Assembly (NCBI GenBank): GCA_028279215.1
Contig: JANQOF010000027.1
Coordinates: 1 to 64,000 of the forward strand
Length of the DNA: 64,000 bases
From: Pirellulales bacterium
Lineage (GTDB): Bacteria; Planctomycetota; Planctomycetia; Pirellulales; Lacipirellulaceae
Direction of reading: 5' to 3'
The notes under the pieces are model-generated. The model was not told the origin of the DNA and ran no database searches. It worked only from the letters and a program-made list of their open reading frames with translations. Positions within the stretch are counted from its first letter, which is position 1. The number at the start of each line of letters is the position of its first letter. Of this stretch, positions 34,834 to 43,779 are shown one piece after another. The position numbers and the translations under genes are program-made.

Positions 34834-35426
34834 AGCGGCGCTTCCCCGTTGGTAGCGTTGTCTATCGCGGAGGTCATGGCGAACTGCAGCGAGTACACCA
34901 CTTCGAACGGGTAGCGGTTTTCATCGAGATCCGATTCGATCGACAGTTGGCGCACCGTCGAGAGCCGATCGAGCTGGCTCACTCGGTGGACGAATCGACA
35001 GATACTGGTGTAGCTGCCTTCGCCTTGCAATACGACGTCGACTTCGGAGTAGTTAGGAAACGTTTCGATCGAAAGCCGGCCGAAGTCGTCGATCCGCAGT
35101 TGTTCTTCGTGCGCAATCGACGTTGCCTCGCTAAGGAATGTCGCTTCCAGTGGTTCGTCGGGAATTCGTCGGCGGATGGTCGCAATTTGCCCTTCCAACT
35201 CCTCGACCGCGGCGCGCAACTCGTGGTGCGTGGTATGGACGTTCACGTTGTTCTGTAGCAGATTCCGCAGTTCGCCGATTCGCGCCTGCTGCGCGTCTTC
35301 GCGTGCGTGGAGCGGGCTGTACACGCAACCGTAGTAGCCGAGTAGCATGCCCCCCCATAGCGCGGCACCTATGGCGGCAAAGGACGCGCGTAGTAGTTGT
35401 CGATCGTTGATAAACACCGATGTCAT
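34830..35426 (-). CDS. pilO: pilus assembly protein PilO
   Basis: 198 residues. Short cytoplasmic start, one membrane segment at about 15-32 ('AAIGAALWGGMLLGYYG'), a coiled coil (about 40-95) and a C-terminal ferredoxin-like domain (about 110-185, 'DVVLQGEGSYTSICRFVHRV'). This matches PilO, which pairs with PilN to form the inner-membrane alignment complex. It lies 21 bp after pilN and overlaps the PilP-like gene by four bases. Confidence 0.8.
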   Translation of the reverse strand: MTSVFINDRQLLRASFAAIGAALWGGMLLGYYGCVYSPLHAREDAQQARIGELRNLLQNNVNVHTTHHELRAAVEELEGQIATIRRRIPDEPLEATFLSEATSIAHEEQLRIDDFGRLSIETFPNYSEVDVVLQGEGSYTSICRFVHRVSQLDRLSTVRQLSIESDLDENRYPFEVVYSLQFAMTSAIDNATNGEAPL

Positions 35427-35447
35427 GACGGCGGTAGTGGACTAAAA

Positions 35448-36008
35448 CTAAAGTTGGCACTCGACTTGGAACGACCGCGCTTGCTGGTTGCTTGCGGTCT
35501 GCGAGGCGCTGGAGTTCAAACTCACGTCCGCAAACAAGCTGCTTGCGCGAAGTGCCTCGGTAAACTTGGCGATGGCCGAGTTGTTGTTGCCATACCCGGA
35601 AACGACGGCCACACGCTGGTCGCCGCTCGCGCGATTGGTTTGCAGCTCCAAGCGGTCGACAAACACCCGACCGTCGGCACTAGCTGCTGCGCTAGAGATC
35701 GCTCCCAGCAACGTGATTGTGGGGCGCGAATCAACCAAGCGCAAGGTAAGTTGTTGTGCTTCGCGCATCGAGTTGATCTCGGTGCGCATCCGAATGCACT
35801 GGTTTTTGAGCGTTTGGATCGGCGCGTAGCGATCCTCGAGCGATCGTAATTCTTCGCTGGTCGCGGTGCCTTGCCACCATTGAACGGTTCCGCACAATGC
35901 CAGCAGCACCGCCGTACCCACTAGCATGCGGGTCCAGCCTTGCCGAGCGCCGCGAAGCAATTGCCGCCGGCGGTCTTCGTCGGTCATCAAGTTCAGGTGC
36001 GTGCTCAT
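35448..36008 (-). CDS. pilN: pilus assembly protein PilN
   Basis: 186 residues from ATG 36008, which overlaps the end of pilM by four bases; the longer reading adds 36 out-of-character codons. Like PilN it has a short cytoplasmic N-terminus that starts 'MSTHLNLMTDEDRRRQLLRG' and would bind PilM, one membrane segment (about 30-45), a coiled coil and a C-terminal beta/alpha domain (about 95-180, 'GRVFVDRLELQTNRASGD'). It forms the membrane platform with PilO. The position directly after pilM is diagnostic. Confidence 0.82.
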   Translation of the reverse strand: MSTHLNLMTDEDRRRQLLRGARQGWTRMLVGTAVLLALCGTVQWWQGTATSEELRSLEDRYAPIQTLKNQCIRMRTEINSMREAQQLTLRLVDSRPTITLLGAISSAAASADGRVFVDRLELQTNRASGDQRVAVVSGYGNNNSAIAKFTEALRASSLFADVSLNSSASQTASNQQARSFQVECQL

Positions 36009-37087
36009 AGTTGTGCCTCCCATCGCAATCCCGACAAGGCAATCGCTGGTCCCAGCATGCAGATGGGCACCCGCTTGGAGGCCGCGGTCGCTTTGGCATC
36101 TTCGCTTAGCTGCCAAACCTTCACTTGACGATTGAGCTGATGACTCAACACCACGTCGATGCCGCCCAGCGCGGCACCGCCACCGAACAGGTACATCACG
36201 TTGGGCGCAAGGAATAGCCGCTTGGGCGTCATGTTCTTGCCCACGTTGTGAAGGTGTTCGAGCGTGCGCCGTAACTCGCCCACCAAATGGTCGACCACCG
36301 GATCGATCAGTTCGGCCACCACTTGCGACACCTCGTCGGGCGTGTCGGCCGGTTTTGGCGACATATTCAATGTGTGCATCAACTCACTTGCTTCGTCCAC
36401 TGTAAGATTCAACTGCTCGGCCACCGTTGTTATCGCGTCGGACAGCGCGCAGTGACGCAATTGGCGCACGTAGACAGCTTGCTGCGCGTCGACCAACACA
36501 AACGTGGCACCGGTGTAACCCCAATCGAGCGCCGCAACGGTGTTGGACGAACTGCCGCCAACTAAGCCTACGGCTCGGGCAAGTGCTTGGGGCACTCCGT
36601 CAATGACCTCGGTTCCCAGACCTGCCCGATATAGGTCGGCAGTGGTAGTTTCCGACCATCGGTTGCTGGTCGAAAGCACGTTGACGCCGCCGTTGCCGGA
36701 CTTGGTGGCCAAGCCGGGCCAAATGTCGAACACGCGCCCCTCGAGGCTTACGCCGACAGTTGCCAACTCGTCGACAATGGCCGCAATTTGCTCCGAACCG
36801 CCCGCCTCCACGTGACGAGCCGTATGAAATTGGCACGCAGTAGTTGGCAGCGTGGCAGCCGCCCGGCGGCCGCTTGTTTGCGCGGTGACCAGCGCCGCAG
36901 AAATCTCATCGGCTGCCGAAACGGGAGGCGCATCGAGCACGTCATCGTCGCGCCAAGCGTTGCTTCGCGGTACGATGGCTGCCTCGGCTAGGCGCAGGCG
37001 GTCTCCTTGCCGCACCACCTGCGCTAGCTTAAGGTTGCGAGCGCCGATGTCGAGCCCGATCCATCCGTGTTTCGATCGCCCAAACAT
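36005..37087 (-). CDS. pilM: pilus assembly ATPase-fold protein PilM
   Basis: 360 residues, the family's usual length. Actin-like nucleotide-binding fold: 'GWIGLDIGARNLKLAQV' at 9-25 (phosphate loop 1), 'AALDWGYTGATFVLVDAQ' near 200 and 'NVMYLFGGGAALGGIDVVLS' near 305-325. PilM is a cytosolic protein that couples the PilB motor to the PilN/PilO membrane complex. It starts 65 bp after pilC and overlaps pilN by four bases. Confidence 0.87.
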   Translation of the reverse strand: MFGRSKHGWIGLDIGARNLKLAQVVRQGDRLRLAEAAIVPRSNAWRDDDVLDAPPVSAADEISAALVTAQTSGRRAAATLPTTACQFHTARHVEAGGSEQIAAIVDELATVGVSLEGRVFDIWPGLATKSGNGGVNVLSTSNRWSETTTADLYRAGLGTEVIDGVPQALARAVGLVGGSSSNTVAALDWGYTGATFVLVDAQQAVYVRQLRHCALSDAITTVAEQLNLTVDEASELMHTLNMSPKPADTPDEVSQVVAELIDPVVDHLVGELRRTLEHLHNVGKNMTPKRLFLAPNVMYLFGGGAALGGIDVVLSHQLNRQVKVWQLSEDAKATAASKRVPICMLGPAIALSGLRWEAQL

Positions 37088-37152
37088 TTCGATTTACTTG
37101 CCGTTACCAGTTAGCTTCCTTGCCATCCTGCTCATCCCCACTCAGTCTTCTG

Positions 37153-38280
37153 CTATCCTTTGCCTGCGAACGATGATAGGTCGAACACCGGCAACATCAC
37201 GGCGAGCACCACCGTAGCAACCACCGCCCCCATGACGACCGTGATCATCGGTTCCATCGCCGACACAACCTGTCTGGCGCGGGTTTCGCCTTCGTCTTCG
37301 AAGTAGGCTCCCACCATTCGCGACACTTCCGCCAACTTGCCCGACTGCTCGGCGGTGGTGAGCATCTCGCTCGCCGCAGGCGGCACCACGGTGCTGGCCG
37401 ACAGCGCGCTGGCAAAGCTTCGTCCGTTTACCACGGCGTCTTCAATGTTGGCGAACAGCGCCTGGTACAGTGAGTTCTTACTGCTTTGCCGCGCCAATCG
37501 CACGCTATCTAGCAGCGGAACACCGCTATCCATCAACATGCCAATCAACCGGCAACTGCGACCGATGAGCAGTGTGCGAGTCACGTCGCCGATCATCGGT
37601 GCATGAAGCAGAAGACGGTCCCACACTCGACGGCCTACCTCGGTCGTAGGAATTGCCACCACCGCTGCGCCGGCTAGTCCGGCCATCGGGATCCACAGCC
37701 ACCAGCGGCCGCGGATTTCTTGCGACACGGCAATCAGCGCTTGGGTAATCCAAGGTAGCGTCATGTCGTAGTCGCTGAACAGTTCGGCGAATCGTGGAAG
37801 GACGAACACCAGCAGTACGCCAATCACACCTAGCGAAACTGCCAGCAGAAGCAGCGGATACACTAGCAATCCACGAATCGATCGGATCAGCCGTAAACGA
37901 CTGCGTTCGAGTTCGGAAAGCTGCTCGAGAACGTCGGCCATGTGGCCCGATGCTTCGCCAGCGGCCACGGTAGCTACATAGGCCGAACTGAATATCTTGG
38001 GATACTTTCGCAGCGCGTCCGAGAATGCCTGACCGCCAATCACCGCGTCGTGAATCTCATGCAGTACGCCAGCCAGAGCCGGACGACGGCACTGCCGGGC
38101 GGCCGATTCGAGCGCCGTCGCGATGTCGACGCCCGAGCGAATCATGATCGCCAGTTGCGACGTCAAGTTCACCACGTCGGCGGCCGAAACGCTGGGTTGT
38201 TTCGGAGCGCTCGCGTGCGTCCTCTGCCCACTACTTGGCAGGGAGAATTGCGGGATCGACTTGGCAGTTTCCAGTTGCAT
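37153..38280 (-). CDS. pilC: type IV pilus/type II secretion inner-membrane platform protein PilC (GspF)
   Basis: 375 residues from ATG 38280. Two GspF domains, each with a helical bundle and membrane segments: 'VNLTSQLAIMIRSGVDIATA' and 'RSCRLIGMLMDSGVPLLDSV' open the two repeats. Three membrane segments (about 165-190, 210-235 and 345-370) are predicted from hydrophobicity. The platform transmits PilB's rotation to the growing pilus. It starts 40 bp after pilB. Compared with PilC of model species (about 400 residues) the N-terminus is short. Confidence 0.85.
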   Translation of the reverse strand: MQLETAKSIPQFSLPSSGQRTHASAPKQPSVSAADVVNLTSQLAIMIRSGVDIATALESAARQCRRPALAGVLHEIHDAVIGGQAFSDALRKYPKIFSSAYVATVAAGEASGHMADVLEQLSELERSRLRLIRSIRGLLVYPLLLLAVSLGVIGVLLVFVLPRFAELFSDYDMTLPWITQALIAVSQEIRGRWWLWIPMAGLAGAAVVAIPTTEVGRRVWDRLLLHAPMIGDVTRTLLIGRSCRLIGMLMDSGVPLLDSVRLARQSSKNSLYQALFANIEDAVVNGRSFASALSASTVVPPAASEMLTTAEQSGKLAEVSRMVGAYFEDEGETRARQVVSAMEPMITVVMGAVVATVVLAVMLPVFDLSSFAGKG

Positions 38281-38320
38281 TTCAAACTTATCTTGTGAGC
38301 GACTTAGCAAGTCACTTCTG

Positions 38321-40099
38321 TCACTCGAACAGCGCAATCCTGGCGACCTCTTCCAGGCTGGTCACCTCGCGTTTCGCAAGTTCTAGTCCGCCTTCAAGCA
38401 GCGTGGGCAGATTCAGTTCACGCCGCCAGGCATGGACTTCGTCGACACTCGCCTCGGCGGCCACTAGCGATCGCAATTTACTGTCGGCAGGCAGCAGTTC
38501 GTAAATGCCATGCCGTCCCTGAAAGCCCGTGTCAAAACACTCTCGACAACCCTCGCCACGAGCAAATGCACGTCGCATGTCGCCCTTGTAGTGTAGCGAG
38601 CGCAAGAACTCTTCGCTGGCGTAGTGCGAACTACGGCACTTGGGGCAAATGGTTCGCACGAGTCGTTGCGCGAGCACGCCCACCAGCGCCGAGGCCAACT
38701 TGTACGATTCAACGCCCATGTCCATCAATCGAGTGACGGCGCCCGCGGCGTCGTTGGTGTGCAATGTGGTGAGCACCAGGTGGCCGGTAAGCGCGGCTTG
38801 CACCGCCACCTTTGCAGTCTCGGTGTCGCGAATCTCACCCACCAGGATCACGTCGGGGTCTTGTCGCAGAATCGAGCGGAGCGCGGAAGCAAACGTCACG
38901 TTGCGCGTCGAGTCGATCTGCACCTGGTTGATCAGTTCCATCTGATACTCAACTGGATCTTCGACCGTCACGATGTTGCGGTGCACGCTCTTGATTAGCT
39001 CAAGCGCCGAGTACAACGTGGTCGTCTTGCCACTACCGGTTGGTCCGGTGACCAAAAACAGTCCATACGGCCGACCAAGCAGGGTCTTGATCGTGGGCAA
39101 CATCTCAGTGGGAATGCCGAGCTTGTCCAAGTTGAACGTCAGCCGACCTTTATCGAGCACACGCATCACGACTTTCTCGCCCAGTACGGTGGGCAGTGTC
39201 GATATACGCAAGTCGACCTCTTTGCCGTCGACGATCACTTGGCAACGGCCGTCCTGCGGAGTACGCTGCTCGGCAATGTCGAGCTTGGCCATGACCTTAA
39301 TACGCGACACGATCGCGGGATAAATGTCGCGGCGCGGGCGCAGCATCTCTACCAGTTGCCCGTCGATACGAAAACGCACCACGCCGTAGTTCCGACTCGG
39401 TTCGACGTGAATATCGCTGGCCCCTTTGCGGATCGACTGCAGGATCAGGTAGTTCACCAGGTTGATGACGGGACTGCCCTCGACCAAGTCTTGGACCGAG
39501 GCGATGTCAACACCAGTAATATCGCTTTGCAACTCGACCGCGTCGTCGTCCATGTCGGCGGTCACGGCGTCGACCTCAAAGTCGTCTTCGTAGCCGCGCT
39601 TGAGCATTCGGTTGATGGCGGTGCGGAAAGCAAACACAGGCCGCACGTTCAGCCGAGTGACGCGCTCGATGGTGTCGATCTGATCGAGGTCGAACGGATC
39701 GTGCATCGCCACGATCAGCGTGTCACGAACGCGGAATAGGGCCAGCGCCAACAAACGCTCGGCCAGCTCACGAGGCAGCACGCGCACCGCGGCAGGGTCG
39801 AGCAGTCCTTCGCGCAAGCGGGCTGAGGGTACGCCGAGTTGAGCCTCGATGTACGGCAGCAGCTGCTCTTCGCTTACCGCGCCCATTTCCAGTAACTGCT
39901 CGCCCAACGGCTGGTTGCTGTTGGCTTGTTCGGCGAGCGCTCGTTCCAGGTCTTCGGGCTTGAGCAGGTTGGCGCCGATGAGTTGCTGGCCGAGCGGACG
40001 GCGATGGCCGCTTGAGGCGATCGCCTCGGGTGTCGCTTCGCCTTCAAGCGGCGCGGTCAGTTGGCTGAAGTCTTCGAGTGCTTCGGTGTTGGCGCTCAT
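38321..40099 (-). CDS. pilB: type IV pilus/type II secretion extension ATPase PilB (GspE)
   Basis: 592 residues from ATG 40099; the upstream 53 codons read as Arg-rich shadow. N-terminal MshEN-type domain (about 30-165, 'LLKPEDLERALAEQANSNQP'), which in relatives can bind c-di-GMP. The ATPase core has Walker A 'GPTGSGKTTTLYS' near 345-357, the Asp box, Walker B 'DPDVILVGEIRD' and His box. Two CxxC pairs ('CPKC', 'CREC') in the C-terminal part form the zinc site typical of PilB/GspE. The hexamer powers pilus or pseudopilus extension. The start overlaps the STAS gene by four bases, so regulator and motor are translationally coupled. Confidence 0.9.
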   Translation of the reverse strand: MSANTEALEDFSQLTAPLEGEATPEAIASSGHRRPLGQQLIGANLLKPEDLERALAEQANSNQPLGEQLLEMGAVSEEQLLPYIEAQLGVPSARLREGLLDPAAVRVLPRELAERLLALALFRVRDTLIVAMHDPFDLDQIDTIERVTRLNVRPVFAFRTAINRMLKRGYEDDFEVDAVTADMDDDAVELQSDITGVDIASVQDLVEGSPVINLVNYLILQSIRKGASDIHVEPSRNYGVVRFRIDGQLVEMLRPRRDIYPAIVSRIKVMAKLDIAEQRTPQDGRCQVIVDGKEVDLRISTLPTVLGEKVVMRVLDKGRLTFNLDKLGIPTEMLPTIKTLLGRPYGLFLVTGPTGSGKTTTLYSALELIKSVHRNIVTVEDPVEYQMELINQVQIDSTRNVTFASALRSILRQDPDVILVGEIRDTETAKVAVQAALTGHLVLTTLHTNDAAGAVTRLMDMGVESYKLASALVGVLAQRLVRTICPKCRSSHYASEEFLRSLHYKGDMRRAFARGEGCRECFDTGFQGRHGIYELLPADSKLRSLVAAEASVDEVHAWRRELNLPTLLEGGLELAKREVTSLEEVARIALFE

Positions 40100-40431
40100 C
40101 GCGAGAAACTCCCCACACCGGCTTTGGCCGTATCGAATACTTCGAATCGATCCTCGACGCCAGTGAGCCGCAAGATGTCTGCCACCAACGGTGTGGCTCC
40201 AGCGAGCTTCATGGTGCCGCCGTTTTGGCAGACTTCGTCGGCCGCATCGAGCAGCCACTCCAGCCCATCGCTGTCGATCAGTTGTAGTTGCGACAAGTCA
40301 CACACCACCATTGGCGCGCCCGCCTTGTTCACTTTAACCAGCGCCGCGGCAAGTTCGTCGGTCTTTTCAGCGTTGAGCGAACCGTCGATTTGGACGACGT
40401 CGACCGCTCCTTGAGTTTCGACGTGGATCAC
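40096..40431 (-). CDS. STAS-domain protein (anti-sigma-antagonist-like)
   Basis: 111 residues, a single STAS domain. The start 'VETQGAVDVVQIDGSLNAEK' and the core 'DLSQLQLIDSDGLEWLLDAA' show the family's fold; the phosphorylatable Ser sits in 'DSDGLEWLL'. STAS proteins usually work as partner-switch antagonists, phosphorylated by a kinase of the RsbW type. No such kinase or sigma factor is nearby. It overlaps the histidine kinase upstream and PilB downstream by four bases each, which suggests control of the pilus motor rather than of a sigma factor; this is inference. Confidence 0.82.
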   Translation of the reverse strand: MIHVETQGAVDVVQIDGSLNAEKTDELAAALVKVNKAGAPMVVCDLSQLQLIDSDGLEWLLDAADEVCQNGGTMKLAGATPLVADILRLTGVEDRFEVFDTAKAGVGSFSR

Positions 40432-42266
40432 AGCCTCGCCTCCTGCACGAGCGGAATGCGGACCGTGAACGTACTACCCTTGTCGACGACGCTCTTGACC
40501 CTGAGTTCGCCGCCGTGCAGCCGAACGATCTCGTTGGCCAACGACAGACCCAGACCGGTTCCCGTTTCTTGCTGAACGCGATGATCTTTGCTGCGGAAGA
40601 ACTTCTCGAACACATGCGGCAACTCGTCGGCCGCAATGCCTATTCCAGAATCCTCCACACTGACTGCCAACACTCCGTCGGTGCTACTGACGACCAAGCC
40701 AATGCGACCCTGTTCGGACGTGTACTTTGAAGCGTTCCCGAGCAGGTTTACCAGCATCGCCGCGATCTTGTCTTTGTCCAAATAGGCTTCGCCGAGTTTC
40801 TCAGGCAAGTCGACGCCGAACTCCTGCGACTTCTGTGTGGTCAATGGCCTGACTTTGTCGATTACTTCGTCGAACATTCGCCGGAGTTGTACGTTTTGGC
40901 GATTGATCGACAGCGAGCCGACTTCCATGCTGCTGACGCTAAGCAGATCGTCGACGAAGCGGGCCAACCGGGTCGCTTCGTTGTTGATTGTGTTGCAGAA
41001 TTCTTTTTGTTGCTCCACGTCCACATCGTCCATCAGGGCGAGCGTTTCGGAGTAAGCCTTAATGTTGGCCAGCGGCGTACGCAACTCGTGTGTGGCAGCG
41101 TCGATGAATTGTCCACGCATCTCCTCGGCCAGTCGTTGCTGGGTGATATCGCGCAGCGACCAAACGTGGCCCGATCGTCCGGCCTCGATCGGTTGTCGCT
41201 CGATGCGTAAGGTTCGCCGTCGCTCGCCATGCGATCGGGTGACTTCGCCTCGCGTTGCACGCGCGGGACTAGCGGAGCTAACCGCTTCGAGCGAACCCGG
41301 GTCGTCGACATGTTCGCGTAGGTAATCTGAAATCGGGCAGCCAGAGGCTTCGTCGCCGTGGCCACTCTCGCCCAGCAAAGCGGCTAACGCTCGATTGGCA
41401 AACGTGATGCGACCCTCGGTGTCGGTGACCGCCAGGCCTTCGCTCAGGTGATCGAGTACGTGCAGCGATTCTTGTTGCTTGCGACCCTCGATCGCCGCGG
41501 CAACACGCTCGGTGAGCGACTGTTGAGTTGCATCTTGCCGAGTTTGTTTCAATTGGTCGATCAAGCGGTTCCACCCGATGCTTACCACACTTGTAGCGGG
41601 CAGCTTTTCGAGTTGCAACGGCATGGAAGCGGGCAAGCTACCCATGTGTCGCAGCTGCTGTTGTACTTGCGCTATGGGCAGGATAAGCCGCCGCAGCAAG
41701 AGTGCTCCCGCGCAAACGAGGATCAGCGGAATCAGTATTGCAGGCGGAGCCACCTCGGCGGCAGCGAGGGCGGTCGTCCAAAACTCGGGCGCGGGCGAGC
41801 CGACCAATAGCTGACCGATAGGTTTCGCTTGCACGGAGAGCGGAGTTCGCAGTTCGAGCATCTGATGGTCGTCGTCGGTCGTGTACCTGATGGCTTCCAC
41901 CTGCCCCCAACTCATCTGGTCGCCAGTTCGCTCAGGTGCCTTGGTGCCGACCTTATGGGGATCGGTGTGCGCGACAAACGCGCCATCGGTTCCCACGATG
42001 CCGCAGTAGGAGAGATGATTATCGTCGCCTATTCGCTTGACGAGTGCTTCGAACGACGCTCCCTGATCTCGAAGGTAAGCCATTTGAGCCTGAGCCGCCG
42101 CTTTGCCCATTAGCGTTAGGCATTGACTCTCCGAACGCGACGACAGCACCGCGTGCACGGCAAACACGACGCCCACGGATAGCCAAGTGATGGCTACTAG
42201 CGACACCAGCAAGTAGCACGAAACCACTTGCCGGGCGAAGCCGAGTTGGAGTTGATTGCGGTTCAA
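40428..42266 (-). CDS. sensor histidine kinase of the pilus operon (Cache-like/HAMP/PAS/HisKA/HATPase)
   Basis: 612 residues. Membrane segment at about 15-38, a periplasmic sensor of about 130 residues (45-170, with 'LSYCGIVGTDGAFVAHTDPH', a Cache/PAS-like strand), second membrane segment at about 180-200, HAMP-like linker, PAS (about 265-360, 'EGLAVTDTEGRITFANRALA'), HisKA with 'DAATHELRTPLANIK' and an ATPase domain with 'NLLGNASKYTSEQG', 'DSGIGIA' and 'TGTGLGLSLA'. It likely phosphorylates the single-domain response regulator encoded 51 bp upstream. The overlap with the STAS gene makes a regulatory chain into the pilus genes plausible. Confidence 0.87.
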   Translation of the reverse strand: MNRNQLQLGFARQVVSCYLLVSLVAITWLSVGVVFAVHAVLSSRSESQCLTLMGKAAAQAQMAYLRDQGASFEALVKRIGDDNHLSYCGIVGTDGAFVAHTDPHKVGTKAPERTGDQMSWGQVEAIRYTTDDDHQMLELRTPLSVQAKPIGQLLVGSPAPEFWTTALAAAEVAPPAILIPLILVCAGALLLRRLILPIAQVQQQLRHMGSLPASMPLQLEKLPATSVVSIGWNRLIDQLKQTRQDATQQSLTERVAAAIEGRKQQESLHVLDHLSEGLAVTDTEGRITFANRALAALLGESGHGDEASGCPISDYLREHVDDPGSLEAVSSASPARATRGEVTRSHGERRRTLRIERQPIEAGRSGHVWSLRDITQQRLAEEMRGQFIDAATHELRTPLANIKAYSETLALMDDVDVEQQKEFCNTINNEATRLARFVDDLLSVSSMEVGSLSINRQNVQLRRMFDEVIDKVRPLTTQKSQEFGVDLPEKLGEAYLDKDKIAAMLVNLLGNASKYTSEQGRIGLVVSSTDGVLAVSVEDSGIGIAADELPHVFEKFFRSKDHRVQQETGTGLGLSLANEIVRLHGGELRVKSVVDKGSTFTVRIPLVQEARL

Positions 42267-42317
42267 AGCACCAAAAAGGGGTCGGCGAGTCGTATGAAGG
42301 ATTGCGCCCCGTCGCCG

Positions 42318-42725
42318 CTAAACGATGGCGGGGGTCAACAACTCTTGCACCTTCCTGAGGACCTGCGACGGGCTGAACGGCTTGGCGAAGGTAGCCGCGA
42401 TGCCCAATTCCTCGCAAAGCTGCGGCAGTTCCAATTCCAGCCCCTTCGCAGTCAAGAGCATGATGGGTATGTCCGCGTACTCTTCGAGGTTTCGCAGTTG
42501 GCTGCAAAGCTCAATGCCGGTCATCACGGGCATTTGCTGGTCGGTGAGCAACAGATCGAAGTGTTCCAATTGCGCACAGGCCCACGCTTCGGCTCCATTG
42601 GGAGCCTGCGTAACCGAATAACCGGCTTTTGTGAGGGTGAATTCGAGCACCCGCGACAAAGCGGCATTGTCTTCGGCAACCAGAATTTTGGGAGTCGATG
42701 GGTCCATTGCTGAAGTATGGGTCAT
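42318..42725 (-). CDS. single-domain response regulator (CheY/PilG-like)
   Basis: 135 residues, receiver domain only. Acidic pocket in 'ILVAEDNAALSRVLEF', phospho-accepting Asp in 'FDLLLTDQQMPVMTG', Lys in the 'ATFAKPFSPSQVL' segment. With no output domain it should act by binding a partner, as CheY does for the flagellar motor or PilG/PilH for pili. It precedes the histidine kinase by 51 bp and leads the pilus operon proper. ATG 42725 or ATG 42707 could start it; the fold begins after either. Confidence 0.85.
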   Translation of the reverse strand: MTHTSAMDPSTPKILVAEDNAALSRVLEFTLTKAGYSVTQAPNGAEAWACAQLEHFDLLLTDQQMPVMTGIELCSQLRNLEEYADIPIMLLTAKGLELELPQLCEELGIAATFAKPFSPSQVLRKVQELLTPAIV

Positions 42726-42891
42726 GGATGTGCGTGAGCGCAGCAGCAGCGCACTGCTGCGGTAAAGCTCATCGACACGTTGCGACGGGTAACTCCCTTA
42801 CAATCGGTCGGGCCCGTGCATGCCGCAGATCGCAACCAACCCGCGCAACCGCTAAGGTCGAACCAACCGCTACAGACTGCCAAACGCAGAG

Positions 42892-42918
42892 TGCCAGCAA
42901 ACGACCGGTTCGCTGGCA
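42892..42918. repeat. inverted repeat TGCCAGC/GCTGGCA between pilin and response regulator
   Basis: Perfect 7-bp stem (42892-42898 and 42912-42918) with a 13-base loop, between the pilin gene and the rest of the operon. It may reduce read-through, allowing more pilin than machinery. No T-run is present. Confidence 0.45.
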
Positions 42919-42992
42919 TGATTAACGTGATTTCGATCTGTGTCTGGCACCCGCGCCAGCGTCTTCGGTGCTACAGCTCGCCGAAGCACGCT

Positions 42993-43400
42993 CTAGTAGC
43001 TGCTGTAAGCAACTGAATCGGAGTCGGTGGCAGACGAATTGCAGATAAATGTGCCTGAAGTGCCGTCGTACATCCAGGCGGTACCGTTGTCGGCCGCCGT
43101 GCCATCCTTGATGGTCGCAGCGCCGGAATGGGTCCCCACCGGACACGTCGGGAAGGTACTGCCTCGCAAGTAAGGATCAAGATCCGATGCCAGCGAAGCG
43201 GAGCCCGAGGGAGGCGAGCCATTTTGGGCGGCGTACAACTCAATGGCATTTCGCACGACCGAAAGTGTCTGTTTTAGGCCATTCTCGGTAGCATCCGCCG
43301 AAGTGCTGAGAAATTTGGGCGCGGCCACACCGGCCAGAATGCCCAGGATCATGATCACCACCACTAATTCGACCAGCGTGAAACCCGTCTTGCAACGCAT
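42993..43400 (-). CDS. type IV pilin/GspG-like pseudopilin
   Basis: 135 residues from ATG 43400, an AAGGA ribosome site upstream. The prepilin leader is very short ('MRCKTG'), cleaved before Phe of 'FTLVELVVVIMILGILAG', which includes the invariant Glu5 of mature pilins. The mature domain (about 40-135) has a pair of Cys ('TCPVG', 'FICNSS') that could form the D-region disulfide and an Asp/Ser/Tyr-rich end. It is the likely major pilin of the adjacent machine. It lies 267 bp upstream of the response regulator and diverges from the HD-GYP gene. Confidence 0.87.
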   Translation of the reverse strand: MRCKTGFTLVELVVVIMILGILAGVAAPKFLSTSADATENGLKQTLSVVRNAIELYAAQNGSPPSGSASLASDLDPYLRGSTFPTCPVGTHSGAATIKDGTAADNGTAWMYDGTSGTFICNSSATDSDSVAYSSY

Positions 43401-43779
43401 GGCTATAGTTCCTTGGACGTTGTGTTTCTCGACGTTCGTACCCAAAAAAACGCCAACCACCCCACCTGAACCGCCGCTAGTGATCGACGGCGTAATCTGC
43501 TTTTGTATCCAACCGTAGCTCATGTTTCGCAGCAAGTGTGCCGCATCGCGCGACTTCGCAAAAATGATGGGCGACAGAACATCGTGGCTACGACTGCTAC
43601 ATCCGTTGTAATCGGTAGGTCAGATCGAATCTCGTTGACGCGCTACCCACCTAACCTACCTTTAGTTGGTGGAAAACAACGGTTCGCCTTCCCGCGGTAG
43701 AGCGTCGCTAGGCGACCGTTCGTGCAGTCAGAAGGCCAGTGGGCCGTATTCGATCGGGACGATTTCCGCAGACGCCGCC
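43401..43779. other. 379-bp divergent region between pilin and HD-GYP genes
   Basis: Holds the promoters of both genes. Apart from an AAGGA site before the pilin I can point to no defined box. No gene seen. Confidence 0.5.

Noticed and set aside
42722-42919. 65-codon Cys-containing frame upstream of the response regulator
   Set aside because: Overlaps a hairpin and shows a random-looking composition; the region is better read as leader.
43400-43480. Sigma-54 promoter upstream of the pilin
   Set aside because: A GGCG followed by a T-rich stretch recalls the -24 element, but the -12 GC is missing at the right distance.
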